A stretch of 24,688 nt of DNA from RPQK01 sp041946865 (GCA_041946865.1 JBHGBF010000142.1:1-24688); one strand, 5' to 3'; shown: positions 13,950 to 22,254, numbered from the stretch's first letter. Notes: generated by a model not told the origin, from the letters alone. Made by a program: numbers and translations.

Positions 13950-16577
13950 TTACGCCGAAGGCGTTACGGTTTTCAAACCCCATCTCGTCTGGACAGAGAC
14001 CTCCCTCGACGTCATCGACTCGACAGTGCCTTCAAACTCGTAGACCTTGACCTTGGTTTTCCTCGGTGCCTTGGCTAGCCTTCCAGCCGGCGCCGACGAA
14101 CCAGTAGTTCGAGCTATCGGGCCGGCCGCCCGATCTCGAGAAGCGACGTTCAGATTGAAATTAAGAAAGAAACTGAGTGTGAAGCCGAGGTAATTCACGT
14201 TTGTCTCCAAGATCTCGTCGTCGTATACGTCGTACTCTTTTCGCCAGGTGTTCTTCCGGTTGTAGACATTGAAGAGCGATACTCCCGCGTTGATATTGGT
14301 CGAGTCAGTGTCGTAAAAATTCCAGGTTGCGGACAGATCCAGGCGGTGATAAGGAGGAAGTCGCGTGGAGTTCTTGTCCGAGAGTTCGATTATCTGTATT
14401 TCTCGTTCCCGCGGCCCGTAAACAGTCTCGACTCCAACAGGTTCGGTAAATGGCTTACCACTGGCATAGACCAGCGTCGCCGAGAAAACCCAATCTCGCC
14501 ACCTGTACGTGTCTACCAGCTTGGCCTCGTGCTTGGAGTCGTGCGAAGCTGGAAACCACTCGTCACTGATTTCGGGAAAGAAGTGCTTAACCTTGCTGCG
14601 GGAGTAGGTGAGCCAGCCGGCATGACGGCCGAACTTCTTTTGGATGAGAAACTCGACGCCCTTGGCTTTTCCGGTGCCCTGGTAGAACCGCTGCTCCAGG
14701 ATAATGTCTTCCGGGTCGGATCCCATGGGCGGGCGCACGGAGGCGAACTCCGAGAGCCCATCCAGATTCTTCTTGTAGAGCTCGACATTGAACAGGTAGT
14801 TGGGAGTCTCGTAGGCGATACCGGCGATCTGATGAGTTGCCGAGCTCACTGGTATCAGGTCATTGTCCGCGAGCATCCAAAAGTCCTGGTTGCCTTCCCT
14901 GAAACTTTCACGGGTTAACCGATTGGCAAACTGGTGATAGCGGCCTCCGGCGGCCTTGAGTGAAACGCGGTCTGTGGGATGAAATACCAATGAAAGCCTC
15001 GGATCTGTGTAGCTCTTCTGCGTCACGTCGAACCAGGTGGTTCGCAGGCCGGGGATCGCGGTGAATTGCCGGAACGGCGTCCAGGCGTCCTGCAAGTACA
15101 CGGAATAGTTCGTCCCGCGTCCCAGACGGCTCAGCGTGGCGTAGCCCGAGTTCATATCGAAGTCGTAAGCGACCTCATTACGGGTCAGTTCGCTCCCGAC
15201 TTCCAGCTGATGACGGGAACTGAGGACAAACTGGTTGTCGAAGCGGAATGTCACATCGGTCAGGCGATTGTGCTCGACCGCTCCCATCTTGTCCTCATCA
15301 TCTTCCTCATCCTCTGCATCGTCCTCTTCGTCTCCAGTCTTGAACTCTGAAGTCCTTTCGTAATCTTTGAAATAGCGGGAGTGACTGATTGTCCACCGGC
15401 TGAAGATCGTGTCTGTCCATTGCCGGGACCAGCTCGCACTCAGTCCGGTGTTTCCCCAGTTCGATACGTTGACGATCTCGTTGGTTACCGACTGGGAACT
15501 GGATTCCTCGTCGTCCTTCAAGAAACCCGCGGGGAGAGTCGTGGTGCGTGAGTTGTCCAGGGCGTCCGCTCCGTTATACAAGCTGAAGACAAACGTGTCC
15601 CGGGGGGTTGCGCTGTAGCTTGCGCGAAGATTCACGTCGTAGAAATTGGATTTCGGCTCGCTCGAAAAGTCCGCGAAGGCACGGCCGCCGCCCGTGTCCG
15701 CGGCATCGCTGTAGGCGTCTCTGACTCTCTTGCTGAAGGGGCTCTCGTATGACCTTCTCCCGGCGAACATCAGGGATCCCTTCTTTCCAATCGGCGTATC
15801 GACGTACCCGTTGACGCCCATGAGACTCAGGCTGCCGCCCATTGCCGGCTCTTCGCTCCGCCCGCTGTTTCCCGTCAACTCGACCACGCTCGAGATACGG
15901 CCGCCGTACTTCGCCTCAAAGCCTCCCTTCTGGAGAGTCAGGTTCCGGACCGCGTCTGCGTTAAAGGCGGAGAAGATCCCGAAGAAATGGTCGACGTCGT
16001 AAAGCGTGAAGCCGTCAAAAATGACCAGGTTCTGGTCTGGTGTCCCGCCGCGCACGTAAAGACCCGAAGAGGACTCGTTGGTGGCGCTGATCCCGGGGAG
16101 AAGCTGGAGGGATCGAAAAATGTCCTTTTGCCCCAGGCTCGGCAGAAGCTCGAGCTGTCGAGGCTCGACCTCCAAGACGCCGATGCCTTCAGAGGCGTTC
16201 ATCAAGTCAGGCGTATTCTCTGTCACCGTCACTTGAAATTCGGGCCGTTCGACATCGAGCGTAATGTCTAACGCCAGGCTCTCGCCACGTTGGAGGGTCA
16301 CGGATGTCTGTTTGTCGGCAAAGCCAGGGAGGGAGGCGACCAGGATAACTCTCCCGGTTGGCAGGCCGGTCAGGACATAATTACCCGCGTGGTCCGATAT
16401 CGTTGAGATTTGGGTTCCGGAAATTGAGAGAGTGACTCCCGGCAGACGAGCGCCGTCCGAAGCCGACACGGTCCCGCGGATTTCCCGCCTGGGCTCAGGA
16501 CCGGCTTGCTCCGACGCCTGCTGGGTGAACGGCAGAATCGCGCAAAACGATATCCCCAGGAACGTTGAAAGGCCCAT
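13950..16577 (-). CDS. TonB-dependent receptor with carboxypeptidase regulatory-like domain, acidic insert and C-terminal tail
   Basis: This is an 875-residue outer-membrane receptor. A signal peptide occupies residues 1-25. A carboxypeptidase-regulatory-like domain covers about 32-110 (REIRGTVSASDGARLPGVTL...GNYVLTGLPTG). A plug covers about 115-240, with LQLLPGIS, YVRGGTPDQNLVIFDG and KGGFEAKYGGRISSVVEL; the GG.PDQNLV..DG motif is typical. A barrel follows to about 808. Residues 416-429 are almost all Asp/Glu and lie between two barrel strands, probably in an outer loop. The natural barrel end seems to be LGFTLSFFLNFNL (about 797-809), yet the frame runs about 66 residues further, through a basic Ala/Arg/Lys linker to a VKVYEFEGTVES segment. 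ATG start with AGGAGG five bases upstream. It lies 215 bases downstream of the response regulator and is a likely target of it. Substrate unknown. Confidence 0.88.
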   Translation of the reverse strand: MGLSTFLGISFCAILPFTQQASEQAGPEPRREIRGTVSASDGARLPGVTLSISGTQISTISDHAGNYVLTGLPTGRVILVASLPGFADKQTSVTLQRGESLALDITLDVERPEFQVTVTENTPDLMNASEGIGVLEVEPRQLELLPSLGQKDIFRSLQLLPGISATNESSSGLYVRGGTPDQNLVIFDGFTLYDVDHFFGIFSAFNADAVRNLTLQKGGFEAKYGGRISSVVELTGNSGRSEEPAMGGSLSLMGVNGYVDTPIGKKGSLMFAGRRSYESPFSKRVRDAYSDAADTGGGRAFADFSSEPKSNFYDVNLRASYSATPRDTFVFSLYNGADALDNSRTTTLPAGFLKDDEESSSQSVTNEIVNVSNWGNTGLSASWSRQWTDTIFSRWTISHSRYFKDYERTSEFKTGDEEDDAEDEEDDEDKMGAVEHNRLTDVTFRFDNQFVLSSRHQLEVGSELTRNEVAYDFDMNSGYATLSRLGRGTNYSVYLQDAWTPFRQFTAIPGLRTTWFDVTQKSYTDPRLSLVFHPTDRVSLKAAGGRYHQFANRLTRESFREGNQDFWMLADNDLIPVSSATHQIAGIAYETPNYLFNVELYKKNLDGLSEFASVRPPMGSDPEDIILEQRFYQGTGKAKGVEFLIQKKFGRHAGWLTYSRSKVKHFFPEISDEWFPASHDSKHEAKLVDTYRWRDWVFSATLVYASGKPFTEPVGVETVYGPREREIQIIELSDKNSTRLPPYHRLDLSATWNFYDTDSTNINAGVSLFNVYNRKNTWRKEYDVYDDEILETNVNYLGFTLSFFLNFNLNVASRDRAAGPIARTTGSSAPAGRLAKAPRKTKVKVYEFEGTVESMTSREVSVQTRWGLKTVTPSA

Positions 16578-16685
16578 CCTCTCCTCCTGTTTGTCAAATC
16601 ACTAGATCGAAACGAACCGGAAAGTTCTGTAAGGAATGCGTAAATTGATGGGATCACCGGAGAGGGTGCTGAAAAAGGCCAAAAC

Positions 16686-16746
16686 AGCTCCGGGAGCTTC
16701 AAGCCGCGCATGGAGCGGAGGGGGGACCCCGTGCGCGGCTCTGAAG
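16686..16746 (-). terminator. Probable terminator of the kinase-regulator operon
   Basis: AGCCGCGCA (16702-16710) pairs with TGCGCGGCT (16732-16740), with an outer CTTCA/TGAAG extension. A second small inverted repeat AGCTC...GAGCT follows at 16686-16698. On the minus strand it is followed by GTTTTGGCCTTTTT. The location, after the regulator stop at 16793 and before the receptor start, fits a terminator or attenuator. Confidence 0.45.
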
Positions 16747-16792
16747 CGCCGGCGTGCGACTGTCAGCTACTGGCGCCCGTACTCTGGGCGGG

Positions 16793-17473
16793 TCAGGCAA
16801 TGAACTTGTACCCCAGCCCGCGCACGGTCACAAAGTGTTCGGGGTTCCGGGGGTTCTCCTCCAACTTGTGCCGGAGGACCTGAACGTGAACATCCAGCGT
16901 CCGCGTGAAGATCGGGACTCTGTAGCCCCAGACATCGCGCAACAACTGCTCGCGTGAGAGTGTCGCGCCTGGGTTTTCTATGAAGTAGCGGAGAAGTTGA
17001 AACTCCCGCGCAGCCAGCTCGACCGGCTTCCCTTTGCGGGTAACCTCCGTGGCCCGGAAGTCAACCACTACAGACCCGAACCGGACGAGACCGGACGGAG
17101 CGGACGAGGATGTCCGCCGCAGAAGCGCTTCCAGGCGCGCCAAAAGCTCGGGAGGTTCAAAAGGTTTGGTCAGATAGTCATCGGCGCCGAGTTTCAGACC
17201 TTTGACCTTGTCCTCGATCTCGCCCCGGGCGGTAAGCATGAGTATAGGCGTCCGGACACCTTCCTCACGCACCTGCCGGCAAACGTCGAACCCGCTTATT
17301 CCCGGAAGCAGGATGTCCAGGACCACGACATCGAAAAGCTCTTCGCAAGCGTGTTTCCGGCCTTCTTCACCGGTCAGGGCGCTCCTGACTTCGTACCCTT
17401 CGGTCGTCAGGAGATCGCACAGGGTCTTCACGAGTCCGGGACTGTCTTCAATGAGCAGCACTTTTTTCGACAT
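16793..17473 (-). CDS. OmpR/PhoB-family response regulator
   Basis: This 226-residue DNA-binding regulator is controlled by phosphorylation. The receiver domain covers residues 1-120. It has the acidic pair E9-D10, the phospho-acceptor D53 in VVVLDILLPG, T81 and K103 in YLTKPF. The winged-helix domain (about 130-226) has the EFQLLRYFIENPG, SREQLLRDVWG, RTLDVHVQVLRHKLE and VRGLGYKFIA signatures of OmpR-type DNA binding. I place the start at the ATG at 17473 rather than the longer frame (17560). AGGAG lies seven bases upstream and the receiver begins MSKKVLLIEDS. It overlaps the end of the kinase gene by 26 bases, so the pair is translationally coupled. The nearest downstream target is the TonB-dependent receptor at 16577. 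Confidence 0.94.
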   Translation of the reverse strand: MSKKVLLIEDSPGLVKTLCDLLTTEGYEVRSALTGEEGRKHACEELFDVVVLDILLPGISGFDVCRQVREEGVRTPILMLTARGEIEDKVKGLKLGADDYLTKPFEPPELLARLEALLRRTSSSAPSGLVRFGSVVVDFRATEVTRKGKPVELAAREFQLLRYFIENPGATLSREQLLRDVWGYRVPIFTRTLDVHVQVLRHKLEENPRNPEHFVTVRGLGYKFIA

Positions 17474-19241
17474 CGATGCGCTCCTGGATAATGGCCTCCC
17501 GGCTATCAAGTGCGGGGAAATGCAGGGTGAACCTGGCGCCTCCGCCAGTCGGCCGGTCAACAGTGACCCGCCCGCCGTGAACCCGAAGATATTCGTGAAC
17601 GAGGCTGAGTCCCAAGCCTGCTCCTGAAATCCCGGAGGTCACGACTCCTTTCCCCCGGTAGAAGGGCTCGAAAAGGTGTGGAATATCGCCCGGATCGACA
17701 CCGGGTCCCCGGTCCTGTACGATCACTTGCACTTCATCCTGAATCCCCCTGACGCCGACCAGGAGCCACCGCCCGCCGGCTGCATAGCGCAGAGCGTTAT
17801 CCAGCAGATTCTTCACTGCATTCTGAATTGCCTGCTCGTCCCCTCTCACTAATGCCGGCGCTTCCTCTATCTCCTCTTGCACCTCCCAGCGGCCGCTCTC
17901 AAAAGTCAGTTTGTAATCGGACAGCACTTGGGCCACCACCTTCGATACGTCGAGGGGCTTCAAGTCGTATCTCCCTCGCCCCGATTGGATCTGGGCACAG
18001 CTGAGAACCTGCTCGACCATGATGGAGAGCTTGCGGGATTCGGCCTGAATCAACTCGCCGTACCGTCGGACCTGGCGGGAATCATCGGCGAGCCGCTGGG
18101 TCAGGTTGAATCCCGCAGACCGGAGAACCGTCAACGGAGTGCGGAATTCATGCGTTACCCCGGCCACAAACTCCATTCGCTGCTGTGCCACGGCCCTCGC
18201 CCGCTGTGCGGAGACAGCAGACAGCACCGTAGATCCGGCGAGCAGGATCAACATCCCAAACCCGATCGCCTGGTTCCGGCGAGCGACGCTCTGCATAGCC
18301 GCATCAAGAGAGCCGGCCTCGTGCTGGACGATCAAAACCCAGTCCGAACAGTCTCGCCCGGTATTACCGGGATCCAGCTGGCGAGGAGAAGCCAACGCCG
18401 GCCGCCGCGAGAGGGGAAAAGGGGGTTGCACGCTAAACAGGTTCATACGGGCGTCGGGCGGTTCCAGACTGCTGAGTTCCACACCGGGCGCCGTGCTGAA
18501 GAGCACGCGTGGAGGATCTCCAGCGACCACCGCGACACGGTACTGGGACAGGCCGGGACGCCGAAGCTGACGCTCGATCAGCGACGGGAGCAACTCCGTG
18601 CGCAGAAAATGCGAATCCAGTTCAAGGAAGCACCAGGCTACAAATCGCAGTGGAATCTGGGAGGATTCCGAACCATCCGCTCGAGGGCCGGCGGCAGGTA
18701 TGGGCGGGTGCCCCGCCAATACCAAGGGAAAGACCAGCACCGGGTTGGCGTTGACGCAGGGAATGATCGGACGGAAACCGAATGCACCGCCTCGTTGGCG
18801 TCCCAAGTGTATGGCGTCTCGGTAAGCCGCCAACTCCGCCGGCCACTCCGCGTCCTCGAACTGAGTCCTCTCGTAAGCCAGAGATCTGAAGCTGGTTGTG
18901 CCATCTTCCTTAATGGTTCCCAAGCTGATCGACTTGATCACCCTGGCTCGATCACTAGTCCGCTGCCACTGAACAAGCGTCTCACACACGTGCCCTTCCA
19001 GATCCGTATGCGGCTTGACCAGGAGTGAAGGACGCAGGGCAGACACGACTTCGAAAATGGTCCTCGAAAACTCTCCCTTCAAGCTCTGTACCGCGGCGTC
19101 CAGAAACGCTCTCTGCTGCAGCCTGTCGGCCTCAATGACGCGGTTGATCCCTCGGTGGAGAAAGACTCCAGCCAGGACGAACAACGAGACTGAGGCCACG
19201 AGCGTGCACGTGGGGAATCCCCGGCAATACGTCCAATGCAT
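17448..19241 (-). CDS. Membrane sensor histidine kinase
   Basis: This is a 597-residue transmembrane sensor. A first membrane segment lies at about 12-28, a large extracytoplasmic sensor region at about 30-325 and a second membrane segment at about 326-345. The cytoplasmic kinase follows. The HisKA H-box is FVAGVTHEFRTPLTVLRSAG with phospho-accepting H364. The N-box is QNAVKNLLDNALRYA (about 473-487). The ATP-lid G boxes are VQDRGPGVDPGDIPHLFEPFYRG and SGAGLGLSLVHEYLRVHGG. There is little or no HAMP-like linker between the membrane and HisKA. The sensor region matches no domain I can name. The ATG at 19241 has only a weak ribosome-binding site. It overlaps the response regulator gene, forming a two-component operon. 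Signal unknown; position suggests control of the receptor/propeller genes downstream. Confidence 0.93.
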   Translation of the reverse strand: MHWTYCRGFPTCTLVASVSLFVLAGVFLHRGINRVIEADRLQQRAFLDAAVQSLKGEFSRTIFEVVSALRPSLLVKPHTDLEGHVCETLVQWQRTSDRARVIKSISLGTIKEDGTTSFRSLAYERTQFEDAEWPAELAAYRDAIHLGRQRGGAFGFRPIIPCVNANPVLVFPLVLAGHPPIPAAGPRADGSESSQIPLRFVAWCFLELDSHFLRTELLPSLIERQLRRPGLSQYRVAVVAGDPPRVLFSTAPGVELSSLEPPDARMNLFSVQPPFPLSRRPALASPRQLDPGNTGRDCSDWVLIVQHEAGSLDAAMQSVARRNQAIGFGMLILLAGSTVLSAVSAQRARAVAQQRMEFVAGVTHEFRTPLTVLRSAGFNLTQRLADDSRQVRRYGELIQAESRKLSIMVEQVLSCAQIQSGRGRYDLKPLDVSKVVAQVLSDYKLTFESGRWEVQEEIEEAPALVRGDEQAIQNAVKNLLDNALRYAAGGRWLLVGVRGIQDEVQVIVQDRGPGVDPGDIPHLFEPFYRGKGVVTSGISGAGLGLSLVHEYLRVHGGRVTVDRPTGGGARFTLHFPALDSREAIIQERIDVEKSAAH

Positions 19242-19542
19242 CGTTCGTGTTCCGAGAGTAATAGACAGGGTAAAGCGGTCGAAGGATCGAACGAGGCAGC
19301 AGTCTTTGCCTGGATTTTACAGTCGGTGGGTCCGTGAAGCGGCCCAAATAGGGGGACAGTGCAGCCTCGCCGAGCACTCTTTCGGAGTGCGGCGGGGTCT
19401 AGAACACGTTAAAGAGCCGCAAGCGCAGTGTTTGAAACAGAGCCGCAAGCGCAGCGCCTTTTGCGGACCGTCAGCGGACGGGCAGCGCTTCGGGTGCGAA
19501 CGCACAAACGCTGCGCTTGCGGCTCTTTAACCAGCACCCTTT
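19242..19542. other. Intergenic region upstream of the kinase, downstream of the permease
   Basis: These 301 bases hold repeat locus 3 (19389-19531). The part from 19242 to 19388 should carry the promoter of the kinase-regulator operon, but no confident -35/-10 pair was found. No ATPase gene for the upstream ABC transporter is present. Confidence 0.6.
19389..19531. repeat. Interspersed palindromic repeat, locus 3
   Basis: Positions 19389-19487 match locus 1 (136-228) along the full unit. An inverted half-copy follows: 19408-19434 and 19505-19531 are 27-bp inverted repeats with one mismatch, each containing AGAGCCGCAAGCGCAG. The locus therefore folds into a long hairpin just after the permease stop at 19543 and may end or protect that transcript. 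Confidence 0.8.
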
Positions 19543-21147
19543 CTATAACAGCCTTCTGAGCCGCGTCCAGCCCGCCAGCAACAGCCAAATCGTCAAGCCG
19601 GCAGCCAGGCTGGCCGCCAGCATCACCAGGCAGAGCGTTGCGACCTCGGCCGAACCGCCATAGTGCAGATAATTGTAGATCCTGATGGTAAGGGTCGAGC
19701 GTCCCGGCGGCGTCACCAGCAGGGTGGCGCCCAACTCGCCGAGGGTCAAGGCAAAGACCAGAGTTGCCGCGGCCAGAACACCAGGCGCCATCATCGGCAA
19801 ACTGACCCGGACCCACGACCTGATCGGGCTCGGGCCGTGCACCCGGGCGGCATCGAACAAAGCCGGGTCCAGCCGCTTCAGCTGTGCCATCACGAGCAGG
19901 CAAGCCCAGGGCATGAAGCGCGCCGAAGCGGCCAGGACGGGCATCCACTCGGAATCGTAGAGCCCGGTGAAAGGCGGCCGGTTGCAGATGACGATCAGAC
20001 CAACGCCGATCAGTGGGGCCGGAACTGCAAGCGGCGCCGCCGCGACAAGCCACCAGACCCGAGTTGAGCGCCGGCTGCCGAGGAGAGCCCGAGCCGTCCC
20101 GGCGGCCGGCACGAGACAGAAGACCGCGGCCAGCCCAGCGATCCTGAAAGACGAGCCAACATCGCCTGCGGCGAGCCGCAAGGTTTGAAGGACGCCTGCC
20201 GGCCGGTCCAGAGAGGTTGTCAGCACGACCAGCGGGACCAGGATCTGGAGGCCCAGCACCGTCAGACCCACTCTTTCGATCACACGAAACCACCCCGGGA
20301 AGGAGAGGGGCGCCATCTGCGCGAAGGCCCGCGGCGATGCTGCGGAGGCGGCTGCCCGGACCGTCTTGAGCGAGCCGAGAACGACGGCGGCGCCGATGAC
20401 ACCCAGGGGAACCGCAAGCAGGAGCGCCTGGGCGGGGTCGGCGGAGGCGCTGTAGCCCACAAAAATTTCCAGCGCGTAAACGTCGGCGCCGAAAATCGAG
20501 GGGACCGTGTAATCCATCAAGGAGAAAAGCAAGGTGGTCGCGAAGGAAGCGAGAATGCCGGGAGCGGCCAGGGGAATCACGATTCCCGTCAGCGTTCTCA
20601 AATCCGAACGTGCGACGCGGCCGCATTCGACCAGAGCCGGCTGGACCGCTTCCAGGCCCAGCAGAGACAAGCCGACCGCAACGGGAAGAAGAGCCATCGT
20701 GTCCACCCACCCTGCAAGCACCCAACCCTCCAGGGCCAAGGGACCGCCTCGGGTAGCGCCGGTCGAAAGAAAACGCAGCGCCGTCGCCCAAGCCAGCGCG
20801 TGTATGTACGGAGGAACCGGGGCCATGATCAGAACCAGCCACTTCAAACGAGAGCGTCGCCCCTCACGGCAACGCCAAAGGGCCAGGGCCGCCAGGAAGC
20901 CAAAAGCGGTCGCGGCGGCGCCGACGCCGGTGGCCAGAGCCGCGCTTTGCAGCAGGAGCTCGAGCCGGCGTCCGTCCGGGATAAGCGCGGGCCAACCGAC
21001 GCCGCCGCGCAGCTCAAGCGCCACAGCGCACAGCGGTGCGAAGACCAGGAGGACAAAAAGCGCTTTGGAGACGAACCCCAGCGCCAGCCTTGCGTTCTCG
21101 CTGGTTCTGGAGGTCCTATGGGCGGAATGCAAGCTCCCGTAAACCAT
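19543..21147 (-). CDS. ABC transporter permease, two-domain iron/thiamine/phosphonate type
   Basis: This is a 534-residue inner-membrane permease. It consists of two fused binding-protein-dependent transport domains (about 55-270 and 310-525), with about 12 membrane segments. That layout is typical of FbpB/SfuB/ThiP-type importers. EAA loops, the ATPase contact sites, are seen in each half: VECGRVARSDLRTLTGIVIPLAAPGI (degenerate) and FDAARVHGPSPIRSWVRVSLPMMAPGV. The start ATG has no clear ribosome-binding site. It lies six bases after the stop of the substrate-binding gene, so translational coupling is likely. No ATP-binding subunit gene follows; a repeat hairpin and then the unrelated kinase do. 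Specificity cannot be read from sequence alone; iron(III) is the commonest for this architecture. Confidence 0.88.
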   Translation of the reverse strand: MVYGSLHSAHRTSRTSENARLALGFVSKALFVLLVFAPLCAVALELRGGVGWPALIPDGRRLELLLQSAALATGVGAAATAFGFLAALALWRCREGRRSRLKWLVLIMAPVPPYIHALAWATALRFLSTGATRGGPLALEGWVLAGWVDTMALLPVAVGLSLLGLEAVQPALVECGRVARSDLRTLTGIVIPLAAPGILASFATTLLFSLMDYTVPSIFGADVYALEIFVGYSASADPAQALLLAVPLGVIGAAVVLGSLKTVRAAASAASPRAFAQMAPLSFPGWFRVIERVGLTVLGLQILVPLVVLTTSLDRPAGVLQTLRLAAGDVGSSFRIAGLAAVFCLVPAAGTARALLGSRRSTRVWWLVAAAPLAVPAPLIGVGLIVICNRPPFTGLYDSEWMPVLAASARFMPWACLLVMAQLKRLDPALFDAARVHGPSPIRSWVRVSLPMMAPGVLAAATLVFALTLGELGATLLVTPPGRSTLTIRIYNYLHYGGSAEVATLCLVMLAASLAAGLTIWLLLAGWTRLRRLL

Positions 21148-21153
21148 TGTTCG

Positions 21154-22254
21154 TTACCGCAGAAACATCTCTCTCAACTCCTGCTGGCTGATCGGGAAAC
21201 TGCTCTGCATCCGCATCAGGCCGGCGGTCATTGGCCTGACCGCGCGGTCGCCCGGAAGACAGTCGGTTCTCAACTTCAGATCACGAAGCGAAAGCTGGAA
21301 AAAACCGGATTCCATCAGCCGGGTTTCGGCCTCCAGCCCTAACAGGAAATCCACTGCTTCAGCTGCCGTCTCGGGATTTGGGCCACCCGCAATTATTGCG
21401 ACGGTCCCGGGGATAAGCAGCGTCCCCAACTGATCCTGATCGGGAAGGACCATGCGAACGGGCGCCCCTCGGTTGATGGCCGCGCACGCGTCGTCGGAGT
21501 CGGTGAGGCCCCAGATCAGCTCGCCCGCCACAACCAGGTCACGCACTGTCGAGTTCCCGTCGGCCACCCGGACTCCTCGGGCCCGGACCTTCTCGTAGAA
21601 GTCACGCGCCTTCTCGGTCCCCAGTTCAGCGTAAAGAGCGGCGGCTTGAGTGGCCGTAGTCCCAAAAAGCGGGCGGGCAAGCGCGATCCGATCGGCTGGC
21701 CAGAGCGGGTCAAGCAAGTCGAAAATCGAGTCAGGCGCCGGCCTGTCACCCAGGAGCCGCGTATTGACGAGAATGACGCGAAATCGGGCGCCCAGGCCGG
21801 TCCAAAGTCCGGCAGGATCGAAATAGCCGGCCGGAAGCCCGGCGGCTGCGGGCGAACGGTAGGCGACCAGAAGTCCGCGCTCGGCCAGGACCAGCGTCTG
21901 GGCGAACTCACCATTCCAGAAGACGTCGGCCCGCGGGCGTTCCCGCTCGGCGATGATCCGGTTCACCAGTCCGGTGGTTTTGGACGCCTCGACATCGTAA
22001 ACAGCGCGCACCTGCACACCGGAGCGCGACTCAAAATCCCGGAGCACCGGCTCGGCGTGGACCTGATCGACGGACGTGTAAATCACCACCGATCTCTCCG
22101 TCCTGCTTGCAGCGCAGGCAGCAAGAGACAGGATTGTGGCGCCCATGCCCAACAGGCGGAAAAAGCAGGAAGATGCGCCTCTTCCACGAAGGTTATCCGG
22201 GATAAAATCGGCTGAAGCTGCTTTCAAGTGCTGCATCCTGGGTCGCGGTTGCAT
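21154..22254 (-). CDS. Extracellular solute-binding lipoprotein of an ABC importer (Fe3+-type family)
   Basis: This is a substrate-binding protein of the type-2 periplasmic fold (FbpA/AfuA/phosphonate-binding group). From the ATG at 22254 it is 366 residues. A lipobox LAAC near residue 47 follows a hydrophobic stretch (LLGMGATILSL), so it should be a lipid-anchored protein. The mature part begins with VVIYTSVDQVHAEPVLRDFE. It contains ADVFWNGEFAQTLVLAERGLL and GLWTGLGARFRVILVNTRLL, family hallmarks around the hinge. The paired tyrosines typical of FbpA iron ligands are not obvious. The frame is open further up to 22350. Later ATGs at 22236 and 22146 are possible and none has a strong ribosome-binding site, so the start is uncertain. 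It is the first gene of a two-gene operon with the permease. Confidence 0.82.
   Translation of the reverse strand: MQPRPRMQHLKAASADFIPDNLRGRGASSCFFRLLGMGATILSLAACAASRTERSVVIYTSVDQVHAEPVLRDFESRSGVQVRAVYDVEASKTTGLVNRIIAERERPRADVFWNGEFAQTLVLAERGLLVAYRSPAAAGLPAGYFDPAGLWTGLGARFRVILVNTRLLGDRPAPDSIFDLLDPLWPADRIALARPLFGTTATQAAALYAELGTEKARDFYEKVRARGVRVADGNSTVRDLVVAGELIWGLTDSDDACAAINRGAPVRMVLPDQDQLGTLLIPGTVAIIAGGPNPETAAEAVDFLLGLEAETRLMESGFFQLSLRDLKLRTDCLPGDRAVRPMTAGLMRMQSSFPISQQELREMFLR

Noticed and set aside
19409..20842. 477-residue minus-strand frame overlapping the permease
   Set aside because: It is rich in Gly/Arg/Pro, has no membrane segments or motifs and runs into the palindromic repeat; the permease frame is the real one.
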